This document shows, one piece after another, positions 44,471 to 59,042 of a DNA stretch of 64,000 nucleotides (the stretch's first letter is position 1; each line of letters begins with the position of its first letter). A program made the translations under genes and the position numbers. Source of the DNA: Sarcocystis neurona (lineage: Eukaryota > Apicomplexa > Conoidasida > Eucoccidiorida > Sarcocystidae); the NCBI GenBank assembly GCA_000727475.1, contig KL647302.1, positions 1,311,234 through 1,375,233 of the forward strand, written 5' to 3'. The notes beneath the pieces were generated by a model. That model saw only the letters and a list, made by a program, of their open reading frames with translations. It was not told the origin of the DNA and ran no database searches.

Positions 44471-47400
44471 ATGGCGGAACACAGCAGAATGCCTTCGAAG
44501 ACGAAGGACTCCATCAGCTTCCTAGAGATTTTAAAGAAGCAAATTGACCTCAACTTGCAGCACCACCAGCCGGGAAAATGCCCGCTGACCAAGAAGGACA
44601 TACTTGACCTTGGACAACTTCAAATGGAAATCGAATTTCAAGACGATGTACACTCCGTAAGTAATGCTGGGTAGTGGGTGTTCAGCAAAACGGCGACACG
44701 CAAGTCAGGTGGCCACTGTGTATGTACAGTGGTGTGTGCACCTGCTCTCCCTGTGTGTATACATATGTGTACATAAAGGACTCATACAAACGCAGCGTGA
44801 AAGGTCATGTCCGCTGCGTTACGTCTACCGTCTCGAGAGACTCATTTTGAGGTGAGTAGGGACCATCTACTAAAGTGCGTGTAAGCTCGTTTATAACTTT
44901 GAGCGGATACCTGTTGGCCCGTGGTGATTAATATGCTGTGGCACGGCTGTATGGACATTCGAAGGAACTGTTGACTACAGAAATCAGTGAGGAGAAAGAA
45001 CAAATGCGCCGGCACATAGAGGAGCATCTGTGAAATGTGGAAGTGTGTAGAGTACGAGGCGCGCGCCTCGTACGTGTCTTGCTTTGAGTGTATACTTATA
45101 CAAGTGCGCACTTACGTACGCAGTGTGTAATAATGGGTAATGGTAGCAGTGAAAGAAGGGCGTGAAACATGAAACCACAGGCGACGGATACTGCACTAAC
45201 TATCCTACTCAACATAGCGCATCGTGTGACAACGCGAGGACGCCGCGGCCGACCGAGCTCTTCGACGTAATGGTGCTTCGTTCAGGTCTCATGTACACGC
45301 CGTGCGCGGACGTGCCCTCGGGTGTTCCATAGATAGCGAAGTAGAATTTGCTATTGGGGAGAAGGAATGGAAATGTCGAAGCTGTTGTGACTGCCCCCAG
45401 TCCCTGCTGTAGTGCAACGTCTGCACAAGGACAGGGGAACGGAGGAGCAAAACCACTGCTCGAACTACCATGACTTTGCACGGGAGTGACATGAAGATGC
45501 GGACCGATGTCCGAACGCAGGGGCTTTGCTGGTGTTGGCTACAATCCCACGCAGACAGGGTGGGGAGGACTGTGTGTGTAAGTGTCTGTGTACGTGTGCG
45601 TATGTGTGGGCTTGTTGACAAATGTCGACAAACGGGCCGCCCACCTCTGCCAGGGTGCATACAGCAGTCTTTTCAGACATATGGTCGCAGTCTGGTTCAC
45701 GTGGACGTCCGCGTATTTATCGCCCGGTGTGAAACTCCGTCTTCACAGTATGCGTCCACAAAGGTTCATCGCAGATTTACGCTCGCATTCGCACACGCTT
45801 ATACGGATATATGTGTACATGTATGTAGGATCGTATGCTGGTATCCACCCCAGCGTACGCATTTCTATGTATTTATACAAACGTACGCGTTCACCTGCGA
45901 GTATGCGCCTGCACATCCGTACCTACGTATATAAATAGGTGTGGAGTCTCTACGTATGTGCCGATATGTGTGTCTGTGCGCGGAATGCAACGCCCACGTT
46001 TGCCGATGTTTGTTTACGTATGCCCATCATCCCACCTGACTTTTCTGTTCTTTCTAACGCTTCGCCTCTCTCCAGCTGTCGTGGACCCGCGAGGCGCACA
46101 GCGCCGAACTCGTGCAGAATGCAGTGTAGTCTTTGCCTCTTCAGTGAATAACATGCATGCCGTACGCCACCTATTACGGTGTGAAGCGCGAATAGGTCAA
46201 TGTGCGCCAATGATACGCCTTGGGCAGGCGTGCTTTTTCTCCGCATCACTACGTCCGAAGTGCATGCGTTCATAAAACAACCAAAAGCGAGTCGTGTGTG
46301 TTGAGGAGTTACGCAGTCGGAGGGTTGTCCATTTGCCTTTGAGTCTGTGTCTAGACCTGACTAGTTGTACGTAATACTAAATATTTAACGTCGACGTGTG
46401 CAAGCAAAAGCCGTGTTCTTTATCAGTGTGTGTGCCTGTCTTCAAGTTTTACCCGTGAGATCTCTCATGGAGCGGCACGCATCGGACAAGGCGTCTCAGA
46501 ATGGGACTTGTCGTCTGGGGATTTCAGCCGGTCGCACCCAGTGTGCGAACACGTGATTTTATATGTATACACACGTACCGACGAATAATTCTATGTACGC
46601 CTGTCAACAGTGACTCTTCTACGGAAGCTTTGCACCAGCGTCCATGTTGGCTTCTTGCTTGCTGCCGCAGCTGTGCTGCTGTTGTCTTGCGCCAGGCGCG
46701 CTGTTAATGCGACTGTCCCTCCTCTTCTGTGGCCCGGCAGTTTCGATTTTCGTGTGGAAGTGTGTAGCAGAACGGTACACACACACGCGTGCCGCCACAC
46801 GTGCACATGATCCGTCCATATCCTTACGTATGTGTGAGTATCTCTCGAGGTGAATACGTGTGTATTTGGAATCGTCGTATGCCGTGGTGTGCGGATGCAG
46901 GTTGGAATCACATGCGCGCAGTTATTCCATAACACACCGCCTTCAATTTTGTACGAACAGGCGCTAAAGAAAGAGGCGGGTTCTCTTATTGCCAGCAGCG
47001 GTGCCCTCTGCGTGTCTTCAGGTAACGTACGCACGCCTGCTTCATGTGGACGCTGTTGTGAAAATGCAAGAGGTGAAGTATCTTCGTTGCACGTGGAAGG
47101 GGCATAGAAACGTCACCACATGTAAGCATAGTGTACCTTGTATCACGTCCACTTCACTGCTCCTTTTTCTCAGGATTGAAGACAGGCCGCTCTCCTGCAG
47201 ACAAACGCATCGTCGATGAACCGTCTTCCCGTGACGATGTATGGTGGGGAAAAGTAAATATTCCATTTTCTGAGAAGTCTTACTCCATCAATCGGGAGCG
47301 AGCTGTCGACTACTTGAATATTCAGGTAGGCGCGAGACGCGGAAAACTGGCCTTGCATTAGGCGTGTGTGCCTTCGTTTCTGACGACAGGCGTGTACTGA

Positions 47401-50400
47401 CCACCACCCACGCAGAGATGGCCGTTGGCTTGTATGTGGAAGGGCTGGGTAGCTCGTCAGAGGATGCGTGTCACAACAGTGTCACGCACATCCGCGTGCA
47501 GGCGTGATTTGGGCTAAGCGGCACGCAGCACAGCGGGGACGACGCGCCTTTTTTGATCTGTTGTGTGTGGATAGCGGGCGGCATCAAGCGCGTGCAAAAA
47601 TAACAACTGAAGGAGTGTTTGCTTCGTCTTCGTATATCAACTGAAGGAGAATCTGTTCCGTCTTTGTATAATACGACTGGCAGATGGGCAGCACCCCAAG
47701 CGGGGTGCGATCGTGCGTTCGCTACGGGGAGCACTGGGCGGTGATCAGCGCTTTTCATTTGAAACTTTGCTGCGTGCGTGGACACACCAAACAAACGAGG
47801 ACGACGGCACGCGCAGGAGAAACACATATGAATCTACAAACACGGTGCAGCTGTATCGAGCAGGAGACACACGTACACAAACAGTTAGATGTACATGTGT
47901 GCGTGTCCCTCTGCAGAACTCACAAACGGGTGACACGTTTTCACGGAGAATTGATACATCCAGCGCCTGTATGTTGTGTGCCCATCGGTGCGTACATACG
48001 CGGGCATACTAAGTGTACGGGCCAGCGGAGTGTTATGTAGTTGGTGAAGACTACTTCTATACACGAGCAGCGGGCGTTTGATTGCGTCCACTGTCAGTAA
48101 CGTGTGTAGTACAAAAAGCACACATTTTCTCTCATTTTACTGGATAACAAGCACTGCGTTACTGGGCGGGTGCTGGGTGGGCATACCAGTCGGTGACCAA
48201 ATGCGTGTGCGTTCTCGGCGCTGGTGGCGTAGACTGTTCACAGTGCGTCGGACACATATGTATATGTCTATGCGTGGCGCACGTCGCAAGTTGCTGCTTT
48301 CGCAGCGTGCACGGTAGCTCTTCTAGCGCTTTTACTTATGGGAGGCGCCGTCTGCGTCATTGTGAAAGGGATATGACTGCACAGTAGGTGCACGTGTCTA
48401 CATGTGTGTACACGCAGAGGGAGATAAACAAGTGCGCTTACGTTTTCGTGTGTCTACGCAGACGTAGTCACTGGAAGTGTGATCACTCACGAGTCCACAC
48501 AAAGAGAACAGAGAGGTACACGTCCCTACGACTGCAGTGACGTAGGCCTGCTGCGCCGTTACCACCCTGCACGTCCCTGCTGTACGTCTCTGTGTGTGTG
48601 GCCGTCTTTCACTCACGACATAGCACAGCTTGTCGTGTGTGCTATCTCTTACGTGCTGGTGGGGTCTACGAGGACGTGTGTCGCCTGATACTACTGCTGG
48701 TGGTGCGACGTTGCTCAGGATCAGCTGTACATTGTGGACGCCTACGCAGGATGGGATCCCGAGTATCGAATAAAAGTGCGGGTGATTACTACGCGCGCGT
48801 ATCACGCTCTCTTCATGCAGAACATGTTGGTGTTGCCTGAGCCGGAGGAGTTAAAGCACTTCCGTCCTGACTTCACCATCTACAACGCGGGCTGTTTTCC
48901 TGCAAATCGATTTACCGAAGGTAATTTGTGAAAATTCTCACAGGGCATTAACGTCGCTCCCTATGCAGCCACAATTCTGCACGCAAGTTCGTATTTGGAC
49001 TGAACTAGTGCCAGTTTAGTGGTGCTGTATTTCTTTGTCCGTGCGTGAACCCGCTCGACGCTCTCAAACGTAGGTTTACACACATGGTATTGGGTACGCA
49101 CGTGTGGACGTATGCGTCTACGTTGATGTATCTGCCATGAAAATAGATGTCCCGGATGCTCTCAGCGGAAGGGAGACGTCGTGAAGGATTTCCAACACAG
49201 AGACCCGGTTTGTCCGAAAGCATAGCACGTGCACTGCTCCGTTAAGCCAGGTAACGGTCGACACAGCAGGGAGTTGTCTGTATCGATACAATCAAATTCA
49301 TACGCGTAGCCACGCGAAACCGCAGTGGTTAGCGCTGGTGCAGCATCTCCCAGTCAACAATAACATTTATAGGCGTATGTGCATACTGGCCTGCACGAAT
49401 CCTCATATGGGTTGACGTGCTCACACGTGCCGTCCATACTCACGACTTCTTCAGTGCGGACGCTGTCGCACTGGGTGGGCATGTGTCAGTGCCACCGGTA
49501 GAACTCTTGACTGTTTGAAGTGACACGTCTGTTGTCCGCATTGTAGGTAGCTCCTGTGGCGTATTTCTGTTGTACGTCTGTAATCTATATCTGTCGCCCT
49601 TCATGTGTAACCACCCACTCGTTCGTGTTAGACGTCCCTGACATCTGCCTGCACCTGGACGTGTCGGGTGCTCGAGCCAGAACGTGCGCACACGCGAAGA
49701 TGTGTGGTGGCAACGGTAAATGTCTTGGTCACAGGAGCGTGACGCGGCGGTCCACATGCCTCTCCACCCCTACACGTGTGGGGGTGGGTACGACATCGTT
49801 TTTGGGGTGGACGTGCATTCACCCTCACATGTGTAAGACAGTGCTATCCGGAAAACAACGGCTCTACCCTTGCCGACCAAAGCACCTCTCTCTGCATCCC
49901 GTCGTATGCGTGCGTGCGTCCACGCATGTGTTCGGCGCCTCCGTGTATACCGAACTGCACACAGTAAGACTAGACTAGACTGCGGCGGTTTCTTTAGAAA
50001 AACAGTTGCGTGCAGTTGGGCGTGTGGTGCGAGTCTGATGAACGTCCCCAAGGATGCGCATACGTGGGTCGGTTCGGGCATCTCTCTGCATCCTTCGCAC
50101 GTACACAGACCTACAGTAGGGGGGGCAGATACTAACGCACGCAGCTCGATCAGAAGTGTGGGGACGAGAATGCGAGTCTCTGTCTCCGCGTCCGTCGGCA
50201 TATCTCTTGCGCGCCCGTCTCTTAAAGCCAATACACATGCGTAGACGTATATTTCTGTATATGTGTATGATGTGAATGTAGTGGAGTGGAATGAGCAAGA
50301 CGACCGATACGTCGAGAGTGTTCGCGAATTTTACGCGTGTCCTCACGTGCGTAACTCCGCTGCAGGGGTCACGAGTCAGACGTCGGTCGCCATGCACCTG

Positions 50401-53400
50401 GCGAAGGGGGAGATGGTGATTTTAGGCACGCAGTACGCAGGAGAAATGAAGAAGGGCATCCTAACGTTGATGATGTACGTAATGCCGAAGCGCGGGCAGT
50501 TGCCGCTGCACTCCTCATGCAACGTGGGCCCTAGGGGGGATGTCACGCTTTTCTTCGGCCTTTCGGGCACTGGCAAAACAACGCTGGTACGACACCCTCG
50601 TGTGCGCTTTCACAAAGCGTTTGTGATTCGTGTCGCTCTATTAAGGGGGCTGATTGAAAGGGCCCTTTAGCACGTAGAGCGTACGAAAACTTTTCTTTGG
50701 TGAAGTCATTATGTACGTCTATATGCGACGGTACGGGTGAGTCTCTGCGTATCAATAGAGATGGATTGTAATGTAGCTAATTATTGTGCGTATCTATATA
50801 CACGTCATGCGTGAACGTGTGTATGTGTGTGTGTGTGCGTGTGTGTGTGTCTGCTTTTGGGGGGCACAGTCGCGTAGAATGCTGTTCGTGGCTGACTGTT
50901 GGGAGGAACGTCTGCTATGTACCGGCGACTGTCGTCCTCTGTGTACGTATCAATTAAATTTCTTCACACTGAAGTATCAAGCCCACCTAATTAATACCAC
51001 TGCTGCGTATACATGACATGTACACCCAGTTGCCGAGCGCTTCTTTTATGGCAAGACCATACGAGATGCGTTAAGAAAACCGGGTGTGGAACAACACCGT
51101 TACATCCCTACTCACGTGTGTACCTGTACACGCACACCGGTGTGATCACTGAAGAAGTGCGCGTACCTCCGTGTTGTGCACTGGTGTATATTTATGAAGT
51201 AGCGTGTGCACTCCCACTGCTGCTATTGCTGTGTGCGTCGTGGCGTTTTTCCAGAGTTTCACTACGATAGCATACGTGCACCCCGGCAGAGAAACTTCGT
51301 TATGCTTCGCGTGTTCCAGATATCGTCGCACGGGTATTGCTGATCCAAGTGTGTACGGCGCAGAGACAGCATTTAGAGCAACAACTGTTGTACATGTGAC
51401 GTCTTGCTTCTTCCTTCGCTTTTTGTTAGTCTGCAGACCCCCGTCGCAGGCTGATCGGGGACGACGAGCACGTGTGGACTGAAAAAGGTGTCTTTAATAT
51501 TGAGGGCGGCTGCTACGCAAAATGCAAAGATCTGTCAAAAGAACAGGAACCTGAGATTTGGGAAGCAATTCGTTTCGGGAGCGTGTTGGAGAATGTCATT
51601 ATCGACGGCCACACTCGAGACGTTGACTTTTCCGACGTTTCCATAACAGAAAACACCCGGTGTGCGTACCCGCTGTCACATATACCCAACGCGAAGATCC
51701 CTGCGATGATCGACACTCACCCGTCGAACATCATTCTCCTGGTGCGTTTCCATTCAACCCTCTAGCGCCTATGAAGCCGCGTAGTGGATACGACCGTGTG
51801 GTCGAATCTCGTTTTTCTGCTGTGAACTGCCCTCCCACCCGCGTGAAACTTCGTTGAACTACCCACATCCTGCTCAGTAGTACGCGTGTCCGCAGTATCC
51901 CAGTGGCGTACTCCTCTCAGTTCTTGCACGAAGCGAAAGAGCTGCAATGGTTGACAGTCACAGCTCAAGGTTGTTTCTTTGAAGATATTCGTTTGACGTG
52001 CTTTCCAGTGTCCAAAGACGGCAGGTGTCCTCACAGTGGCTACCGCTTCATTTTGACTAGTGCCGTAGCGATATCCATCATTCTGTCTAAAAACGACCGT
52101 CAAACAACGCCCACTTTCGTCTCTCGTATTGCAGACGACTATCTGAATGCAGCACCACAGCAATGTGGAATAAGCAATTTCGGCCGATTCTCACTCTGTC
52201 AGTGACGTTCCTGGGACGCGAGCACACAGGCACGACACAGACTATTGAATTACTTGGGGTGGCCGCTACAGTTGCCTTCCGGTTCGGTGCGTTATTCTTT
52301 GTGTCTGTTCCGCTCCTACAAATTCAATACCATATTGCTGCTTGTCAATGTGACTGTCTTGGTCGACCTTCACAGCCGCTACTGTATGTCGAGGCACCTG
52401 CTGACGGCGGCTTTATCATCTCACACGTCGCGAGAAGTGTTCCCACTTATGTGTATATCTGCGTACGTGCATGTACCTTGTGCGACGGATATGTGCGCAG
52501 GAGCGTAGCCACGCGACTAGATACGCGTGTGCACGCACAGTTTTACAGGAGAATCTGCCTTTTCGTGTGTGGCGGTGTGAAGGCCTGTGGTGTTGTGTAC
52601 GTAAATGCGTATCCAGAGAAGCTCGTTGAGTTGTCTGAGCGCGTCGTCGTAGCAGCCGCGACGTCCGCGGATACGTCGCTTTGTTTCACGTGATATTCTT
52701 CGCATGAGAAAAATGACGGTTTTCTTCCAGACTTGCGACGCTTTCGGAGTGCTTCCGCCGTTGTCGAGGCTCACGCCCCAACAGGTGATGTATCACTTCA
52801 TCAGCGGGTACACCAGCAAAATGGCAGGCACGGAGATCGGCATTTTGGAACCGACGGCTACATTCTCTGCGTGCTACGGGGCCCCGTTTCTCGCCATGCA
52901 CCCCATGGTATACGCAGAAATGCTGGTACGCAGAGATACGTAGAGCTCCAGGGCCCTGATCCCCTTCCTGCACCTAATATCCTCTAGTGTCTATGTATGC
53001 CCGTCTGCGCTCACGTGTATTGGTTGCTAGCCTGCCTATAGCTGAAGATATATACACATATGCATATGTATGCGTGTATATTGTTGTAAATGTGTGCGGG
53101 GAGGGAAGCTGGCAGGTGAGGATGGGGGTTGTGATTAAAATCCATACTTGAACTTTGTGCAGATACACGCATGCGGGAGGTGAATGAACAGTACGAAGCA
53201 GCTGCAGACGTACATAATATCTTCGTCTGTGTGACCTGCTCTCCTGAGTCAGTTAACTGCCGTCTGCCTGGTTTCTCCTACCCGGCAGCAGGTGTGGGTC
53301 TGCCCACTCCGGTATTACCGTCAGCTTCCGTGTATTCTGTATTCTGTAGCCAGTGGCTGTTGTTCCGTCGCGGCATTCAGGTCCTGAAAAGTATCCTTTC

Positions 53401-55484
53401 TCGGCGTGCATGGCAGCAGAGACATAATTATCTGTTTCACGTCGAAGAGTTACCCTTTCCCTGTATACAGTAGAGGTTTGAACTTGTTTCTTCGTATGCC
53501 AGCATCTTGGTGTTGTACCTGTGGACGCAGACGTGCAGACACTGACAATATCCGGCTGCGTGTGTATATCCCCACGTATTCAATTTAACGCATCCGGCCC
53601 TTGCGCCGGGGGAGTAACACGTGCAAGAGATTTCGCAGTGGGTGTGGTGCCGGTATTATGCTGACCGACACACGCGAGAGTTTTTACGTCATGCGCGTCG
53701 GCTCCGTTATCTTTGCTTCCTTTTTTCTCAGGCGAAGAAGCTAAAGACGCACAATGCACACGCGTGGCTGTTGAATACCGGCTGGATCGGGGGGGGCTAC
53801 GGCATGAAGGAGGGAAGTCGCATTTCCCTAAAGTACACGCGTCTCATGGTGGACGCTATTCATGATGGATCGGCGCTCGAAGTGGACGCCACTGTAAGTT
53901 GAAACTGCCGGTGTCTGCGTAGGAACCATGTCCACAGTTGAAAAATTAAAACTTTAATTTTTAGTCAGACACTATCGGAGTGCCGCATCCAAGTATCCTG
54001 GAATTCGGTCACACATGCATGTGTGAATAAAGAAATACGAACTGCATGTGTGTACACTGGTGTATAGGTAGCCAGTGCGAACAGCGTTCGCAGCAGACTG
54101 CGTCGAGTATTATGTGTACGTGGAACCACGCACAGTTTGCGGACGCATCCACATCCGCACAGACTGGCCGCCGTACCATGCGTTGCCGCAGATTGCAAGC
54201 TACAGTCACGTATAGACAGTAGACACTTTGTAAATATACGAGTCCACGTGGTCAGGTATTCTTTGCTGGCTCGCGTGTGTGTGTAAGTTCTGTCTGTGTG
54301 TGTGTCGCTGGTACTTCTTCGGGTCGTGCGAGGCTGTAGTGGCCAGCCATCTGGGTGTGACAGATAAATGCATACGTACATGAATATGTACGTTTCTGTA
54401 CAGAAGATGTAAAATAGGCTTTTACGCTGCTAGAGTGTGCCAAGCGTTCAAGCCGTGTACCCGTCTGCCGGGACCCACATCGGAAGAGCAGTTACGGTGG
54501 CTGACTCTGCAACACACTTGCTCTGCGCACATACTGTCAGCGCCCCTTTGTGCGGCGGAAATATGCATCTGTGTAGCGGTCCTTCTCTGCTCTTTTGCAC
54601 TACCGCTTGCGCTTGTGTTCTGCCACGTTCCTCGCTGCTCTCGCGGGATCTCCCAGTTTCTTGATTTTAGTCACTGGAGCGTGTACGCATTCACCAGTCG
54701 CCCATGTCCGGTCCCACGCAGAAGAGGCTCACATGTCTTCATGCTCACGCGCGCGTGACGGTGTTATAATGGAGGCAAGAGTGCGTACTCAGCCAGTGTT
54801 CTGTACGTGTCAGCGTTCCATGTGACCTCTACAGCTGTCCGCGTTTCGGTCTCCACAAACGTACTTGTTTACTCTTTCTTCTGCTACACCGCATGTGACT
54901 CTGTGCAATCTACACCGATCCACGCTGCGACAGGCCTTCGTTCTGAGCAAGCTCCTGTGTTAGTCGCCAGCTCTATGTGTTTAACGGCGAGCGTTGTGTT
55001 CTTCAGCGTGAGCGTGCGCAGGTGTCCGTGTGCTGATCAAAACACGGCTTAGCGTTTGTAGTTGCTCTTATTTTCAGACGAGACGAATTTGTCCGTGGAC
55101 GTGTGCGTGCGGAAATATTTGCATTGAATACCGTGGCCAGGTCTCTGGCTGTGAATCTGGCGTCCGTGCGTGTGCGCAGTTGCGTGTCGCCTCACGGACT
55201 GAAGATTCCTCCCTGTTCTCTGCTTCTACTAACATTGCCCTGATGCGTGGAAACGTACCTGTGTTTTCGTTTATGTTTAGCATATGCCGGTGTTTAATCT
55301 GGCCGTCCCCTCACACATTAAGGGTGTGCCCGCGGACGTATTGTTGCCACATCGCGCCTGGAGTAACGTGGAGGCACTCGAAGGACAGATCCGCAAACTG
55401 GCCGGTCTTTTTATTGAAAATTTCAAGAGCTACTCCGACAAGGCAACGCCGGAAGTGATTTCTGCGGGTCCAGTGCTCTCATAG
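44471..55484 (+). CDS. Phosphoenolpyruvate carboxykinase (ATP), 584 aa
   Basis: Catalyses oxaloacetate + ATP to phosphoenolpyruvate + ADP + CO2, the committed step of gluconeogenesis; in Toxoplasma it is mitochondrial. The nine exons are 44471-44656, 46901-47021, 47174-47325, 48719-48920, 50366-50586, 51430-51741, 52731-52925, 53732-53893 and 55281-55484. All phases match and the total is 1755 nt. Family motifs appear in order: [75 protein letters not shown], the P-loop [10 protein letters not shown] (near residues 286-293), [19 protein letters not shown], the [12 protein letters not shown] metal/adenine loop, [10 protein letters not shown], and [13 protein letters not shown]. The length is close to the family norm (about 540-600). 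The start ATG follows a pyrimidine-rich leader. The first intron is 2.2 kb and several others exceed 1 kb. ATP- rather than GTP-dependence follows from the motif set. It ends ISAGPVLS. Confidence 0.96.
50816..50852. repeat. GT dinucleotide microsatellite
   Basis: Interrupted gtgtgt/gcgtgt run in a PEPCK intron. Confidence 0.75.
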
Positions 55485-56586
55485 AGACGTCGATGCCTTC
55501 GAAGCGTTCGCGGTATCTTTGTTCTGTATATTCGTGTATACAGGCGAACATACTACACGTGTTAGTATGAATATCCACATATGTATTTGTATGTGTCTAT
55601 TTCTGCTGCTGCGGATACGGGAATGCACGTAGTTGCGGAGTCATGATGCGCCTGTCCTCCGTCTGTTTTGGAATCCAGACATCCCCACGTGCACACAGAG
55701 CCAGTTAGATTAGATACATCTGCGGCGCCCCATTCGACGCTTAACTGCCGTGGAGGACTGAATGGCAGGCGAGTCCTACTTGTGACCACGCATATTTTAT
55801 GGTTAACATTTTGGCCAGTGCTACATTTGTTTACGTGTTTGTTTGTGAAAGTAGGCCTTTGTATCTCCGAGGCACTTACTCCCCTACAAAATTTTCCACT
55901 CAGGACGTCGGTACGTTCGCAAACGAGAGATTGAGAACCGCTAGCGCTCAGCTGAAGGAGATCCAGTCAGGTAGCGAGGTCGGACGGGAAAGAGTCGCGA
56001 TAGCATCGTAGATTCTCGTTTCTAGTCTGTAGTATTTTTCGACGCGACACCGCATCTCACCGAACAGCGTTGCGTTTCATAGAGTTCAGAAGATAGCAAT
56101 ACGATACGCCGACGTTATGCGTATACAGGCTGAAGTCAATGTAATCCGTCCGGCGGCAAAGCAAATGTAGGTTTCTTGTCCGTCTGATGTCTGCTTGTAT
56201 GTTGAATTGAGTGCACGTTGTGGAAGTCGAAGAGCCTGTACGGACGATCGCAGCACCTTCTGCAGATGGTAGGACTGCTTCCCTCAGTTACACTTTTCCG
56301 TTGGCGGCGGTGCTTTTTTTGCGTGTCTGTACGTCAGAGCACTGGTGATGCAACAAATGGTGTGCAGGGCGGAACCCCCGTTTTAATGCACAATGACATT
56401 ATGTGATAGTAAACATCTGCGCGTAAACTTTTTCGTATGGGCTGTACTCAGTTGGGAAAGATAAAGTTGGATCTATCTGCTCACGGTGCTGCGGAATTCA
56501 GCGCTTGCACGCGGCGTGAGATGCTCCTGTGGTGCGCGCGTATGTGCATGTTTCCAGCAGATCGTACGCACGTACATTAATAGACT

Positions 56587-56622
56587 GTGTGTGTGTGTAT
56601 ATATGTATGTATGTATGTATGT
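56587..56622. repeat. Compound (GT)n(TATG)n microsatellite
   Basis: A tgtgtgtg run followed by tatgtatgtatgtatg in non-coding sequence. A (GGA)n run follows at 56700-56720. Confidence 0.85.
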
Positions 56623-57670
56623 AGTGGTGCCGACACACGCTGGCGCATGCACCCGCAGTACGTGTTCAGGAGTGCCTGAGTTCTTGGTGTTTGCATGCGA
56701 TGGGAGGAGGAGGAGGAGGAGGGGTTACAAAGCAACTGCATCGAATTGTACATTCAGTTTGATGTCGTGGTGTAAAGGGGAGTGTGCGCTGCTACGTTAC
56801 GCACGGAAAGCAGTGGCCGCGTAATTGTGGAGTTCCTGTGCAATCTATGCATGTGGTGACAACGCTCCGAACACAGCGCTGTTTGTTAGCTCATGGTATA
56901 ACACCAGCCGCTCACGTCGTCTCAGGTCGTGTGGACAATGTTTCAGAACACTGACTGTTCAAGTGAGTCGCACACTTACAATACGAAAAACGCCTTGAAC
57001 ACGGGGTTGAAATTTTTTCAAAAGGGAAATGACAAAGGTTTTGCGTCAGCCGCGCGTTTGGTGGAAGTTGAATTCCTGCAAGGATGAAACACGTTTGCAC
57101 AGTGTAAATGCACGTACGTCGGTTTGTGCCTGCGCACGTACACGGGGATGTATGTAAACACACTGCGTTGTGTAGTGGTAGTGGCACCGTTAGACAGTGG
57201 TGGGGTTGTCACACGCCGTAGAAGCGGAGGCCCCTATGTCGAAACATAGCCTTTCGGCAGGTACCGGCGCTGGTAGAAAAGGAGCACAGCAGTATGATGA
57301 GGGATCCTAGAGTTCCGACAGTTAAGGCCTGGAAGAACTCTTACCTTCTGTTGCATTATTCACTTTCCCGAAATGTCGATTCGGACGCTGCCAGACTCAT
57401 GGTAAGCAGAGCAGAGTGAAAACTCATCAGCGGTTGTGCATAGATTGTTGTACTGGGCCGTCCTGCACTAGCGTTTAGTGAATTTCGAGCTACAACGGTA
57501 CTTCTGTAGTTTTCCTGCCTACGACTGCCTGTCGCTTTTCCTTAGTACAATATTCTGCACTATCCCTAGTCACAGTATCATCCATCTGTGTCCAGATTCA
57601 GCACTGTCATACAATTCTGCTTCAAAAGTGCACCAAAACATTCAGTCGATAGGAGCGACGTGCCTTGTGT

Positions 57671-57805
57671 ACAGTTCGTAGGGACGTCATAAACGTGATC
57701 TGCTAGACTGTTTTTGTTGAAAAGTAAATACTGTGGTACAGTGCGCAGGGACGTCATCGGTGCAAGCTGCCAGACTGTTTCTGTTGGAAAGTAAGTGAAT
57801 GTGGT
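57671..57805. repeat. Two-copy diverged 67-bp tandem duplication
   Basis: Copy 1 (57671-57737) and copy 2 (57738-57805) share acagt.cg.agggacgtcat, agactgttt.tgttg.aaagtaa and tgtggt blocks with scattered differences. No gene spans it. Confidence 0.75.
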
Positions 57806-58026
57806 AATCTCTGCGGATCACGACTTACACTCGACTGATCAGGCAGACCTGTCGGCCACGGGTTTAAACTTGCTGGATTCGTTACTGCAACGCAGTAGCA
57901 ACTCACGACATCTACGGACATTCTGAGAGCTGGTATTACGTTGAACTTTCTTGTGTTACGCTAGATTTCCTCAGCGAAATGCCGTAGCTACGAACGGCTA
58001 TGCTCTGTCACCCACAAAAAAAAAAG

Positions 58027-58130
58027 AATTATCAGTCACTCCATTCTGCCATGAACAGGTGAGTGTATCCCGAACATTGAAGAAAACTATTAATCAGTCA
58101 ATCCCTTCCACGGCCAGGTGAGTGTAGCCG
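58027..58130. repeat. Diverged ~62-bp tandem duplication
   Basis: Two related segments begin att(a)atcagtca at 58027 and 58088. Each ends in caggtgagtgta(t/g)cc. Confidence 0.55.
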
Positions 58131-59023
58131 TGTCACGTTTAATCAAGTCACAAGTATTATACCTTGTGGGGACCACTGGCCGTTTATCTGAATTTTCATA
58201 CCTGTGAAGGTGCACAAGAAATCAAAGATGACGCTTTTCCAATTATAGTCGGTACAGTTCGTGAACAAAAGTACGACAGCTCCTGACTGTTCTCGCGCCC
58301 GTGACTTCCGTGTGTGATGGAGTCATATAAATTTGTTCGCTGTACTTCCTCTTCAGCCTCCGGTAATCAAAGACTAACAAGTTCAACTGTCCCTACCACA
58401 CACTACATTGTGTCCTAAAGACCAACCGGAGTCGACACCCCCACTTGTCACCTGACACTGCGTCCTCCAAGAGGCCACCAGTATGTGTAAAACATTATGA
58501 TTTACTAGAATAAATAGCAGCACCCATCAACGTAACGGAATAAGGATGACACCAGGGAGGCGGGTGCGCACGTTTTCCAGGCGCGCTTCTGAAGCGGACT
58601 GGTTGTTCCCAGCGGTTACCGACCGACGAGGTTTTTGAGTGGAACCTTATGCCTACGTGTTCAGTTGTAACACGGATGCGTGAAGAGCACGACTCCGCTC
58701 AACGGACAATATATACTCGAAAAAGAGCCACTCTGTCGTCGTAGCCCATCTGATATCCGTGTAGACTGGATGGGGGTAAAACCGACTTCACAACAGAGGC
58801 GCGCACGCTTTGACAGCAAAGTATATACTGCTGCGCTTCTTGTGGCCAAAATCCAGTTGAGTGTGTTCGAAGGGTGTATCACGTGCAAAACATGTGCTTT
58901 GAATATGGGGACAATTAATTGCCGTGGAAAGTATTCACCGGTATCCGTGCTGCACTGTTAAAGATGACATGCATAAAGATGACATGCACAACGTGCGAGG
59001 CCGACGTCCCCACAAAATGGTGC

Positions 59024-59042
59024 GTGTATATATATATATATT
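59024..59042. repeat. Short TA microsatellite
   Basis: gtgtatatatatatatattg run in non-coding sequence. Confidence 0.8.

Noticed and set aside
43974..44525. 183-codon plus-strand frame upstream of and overlapping PEPCK exon 1
   Set aside because: The translation is Leu/Ser/Pro/Phe-rich because of the pyrimidine-rich leader, and it overlaps the secure PEPCK first exon in another frame.
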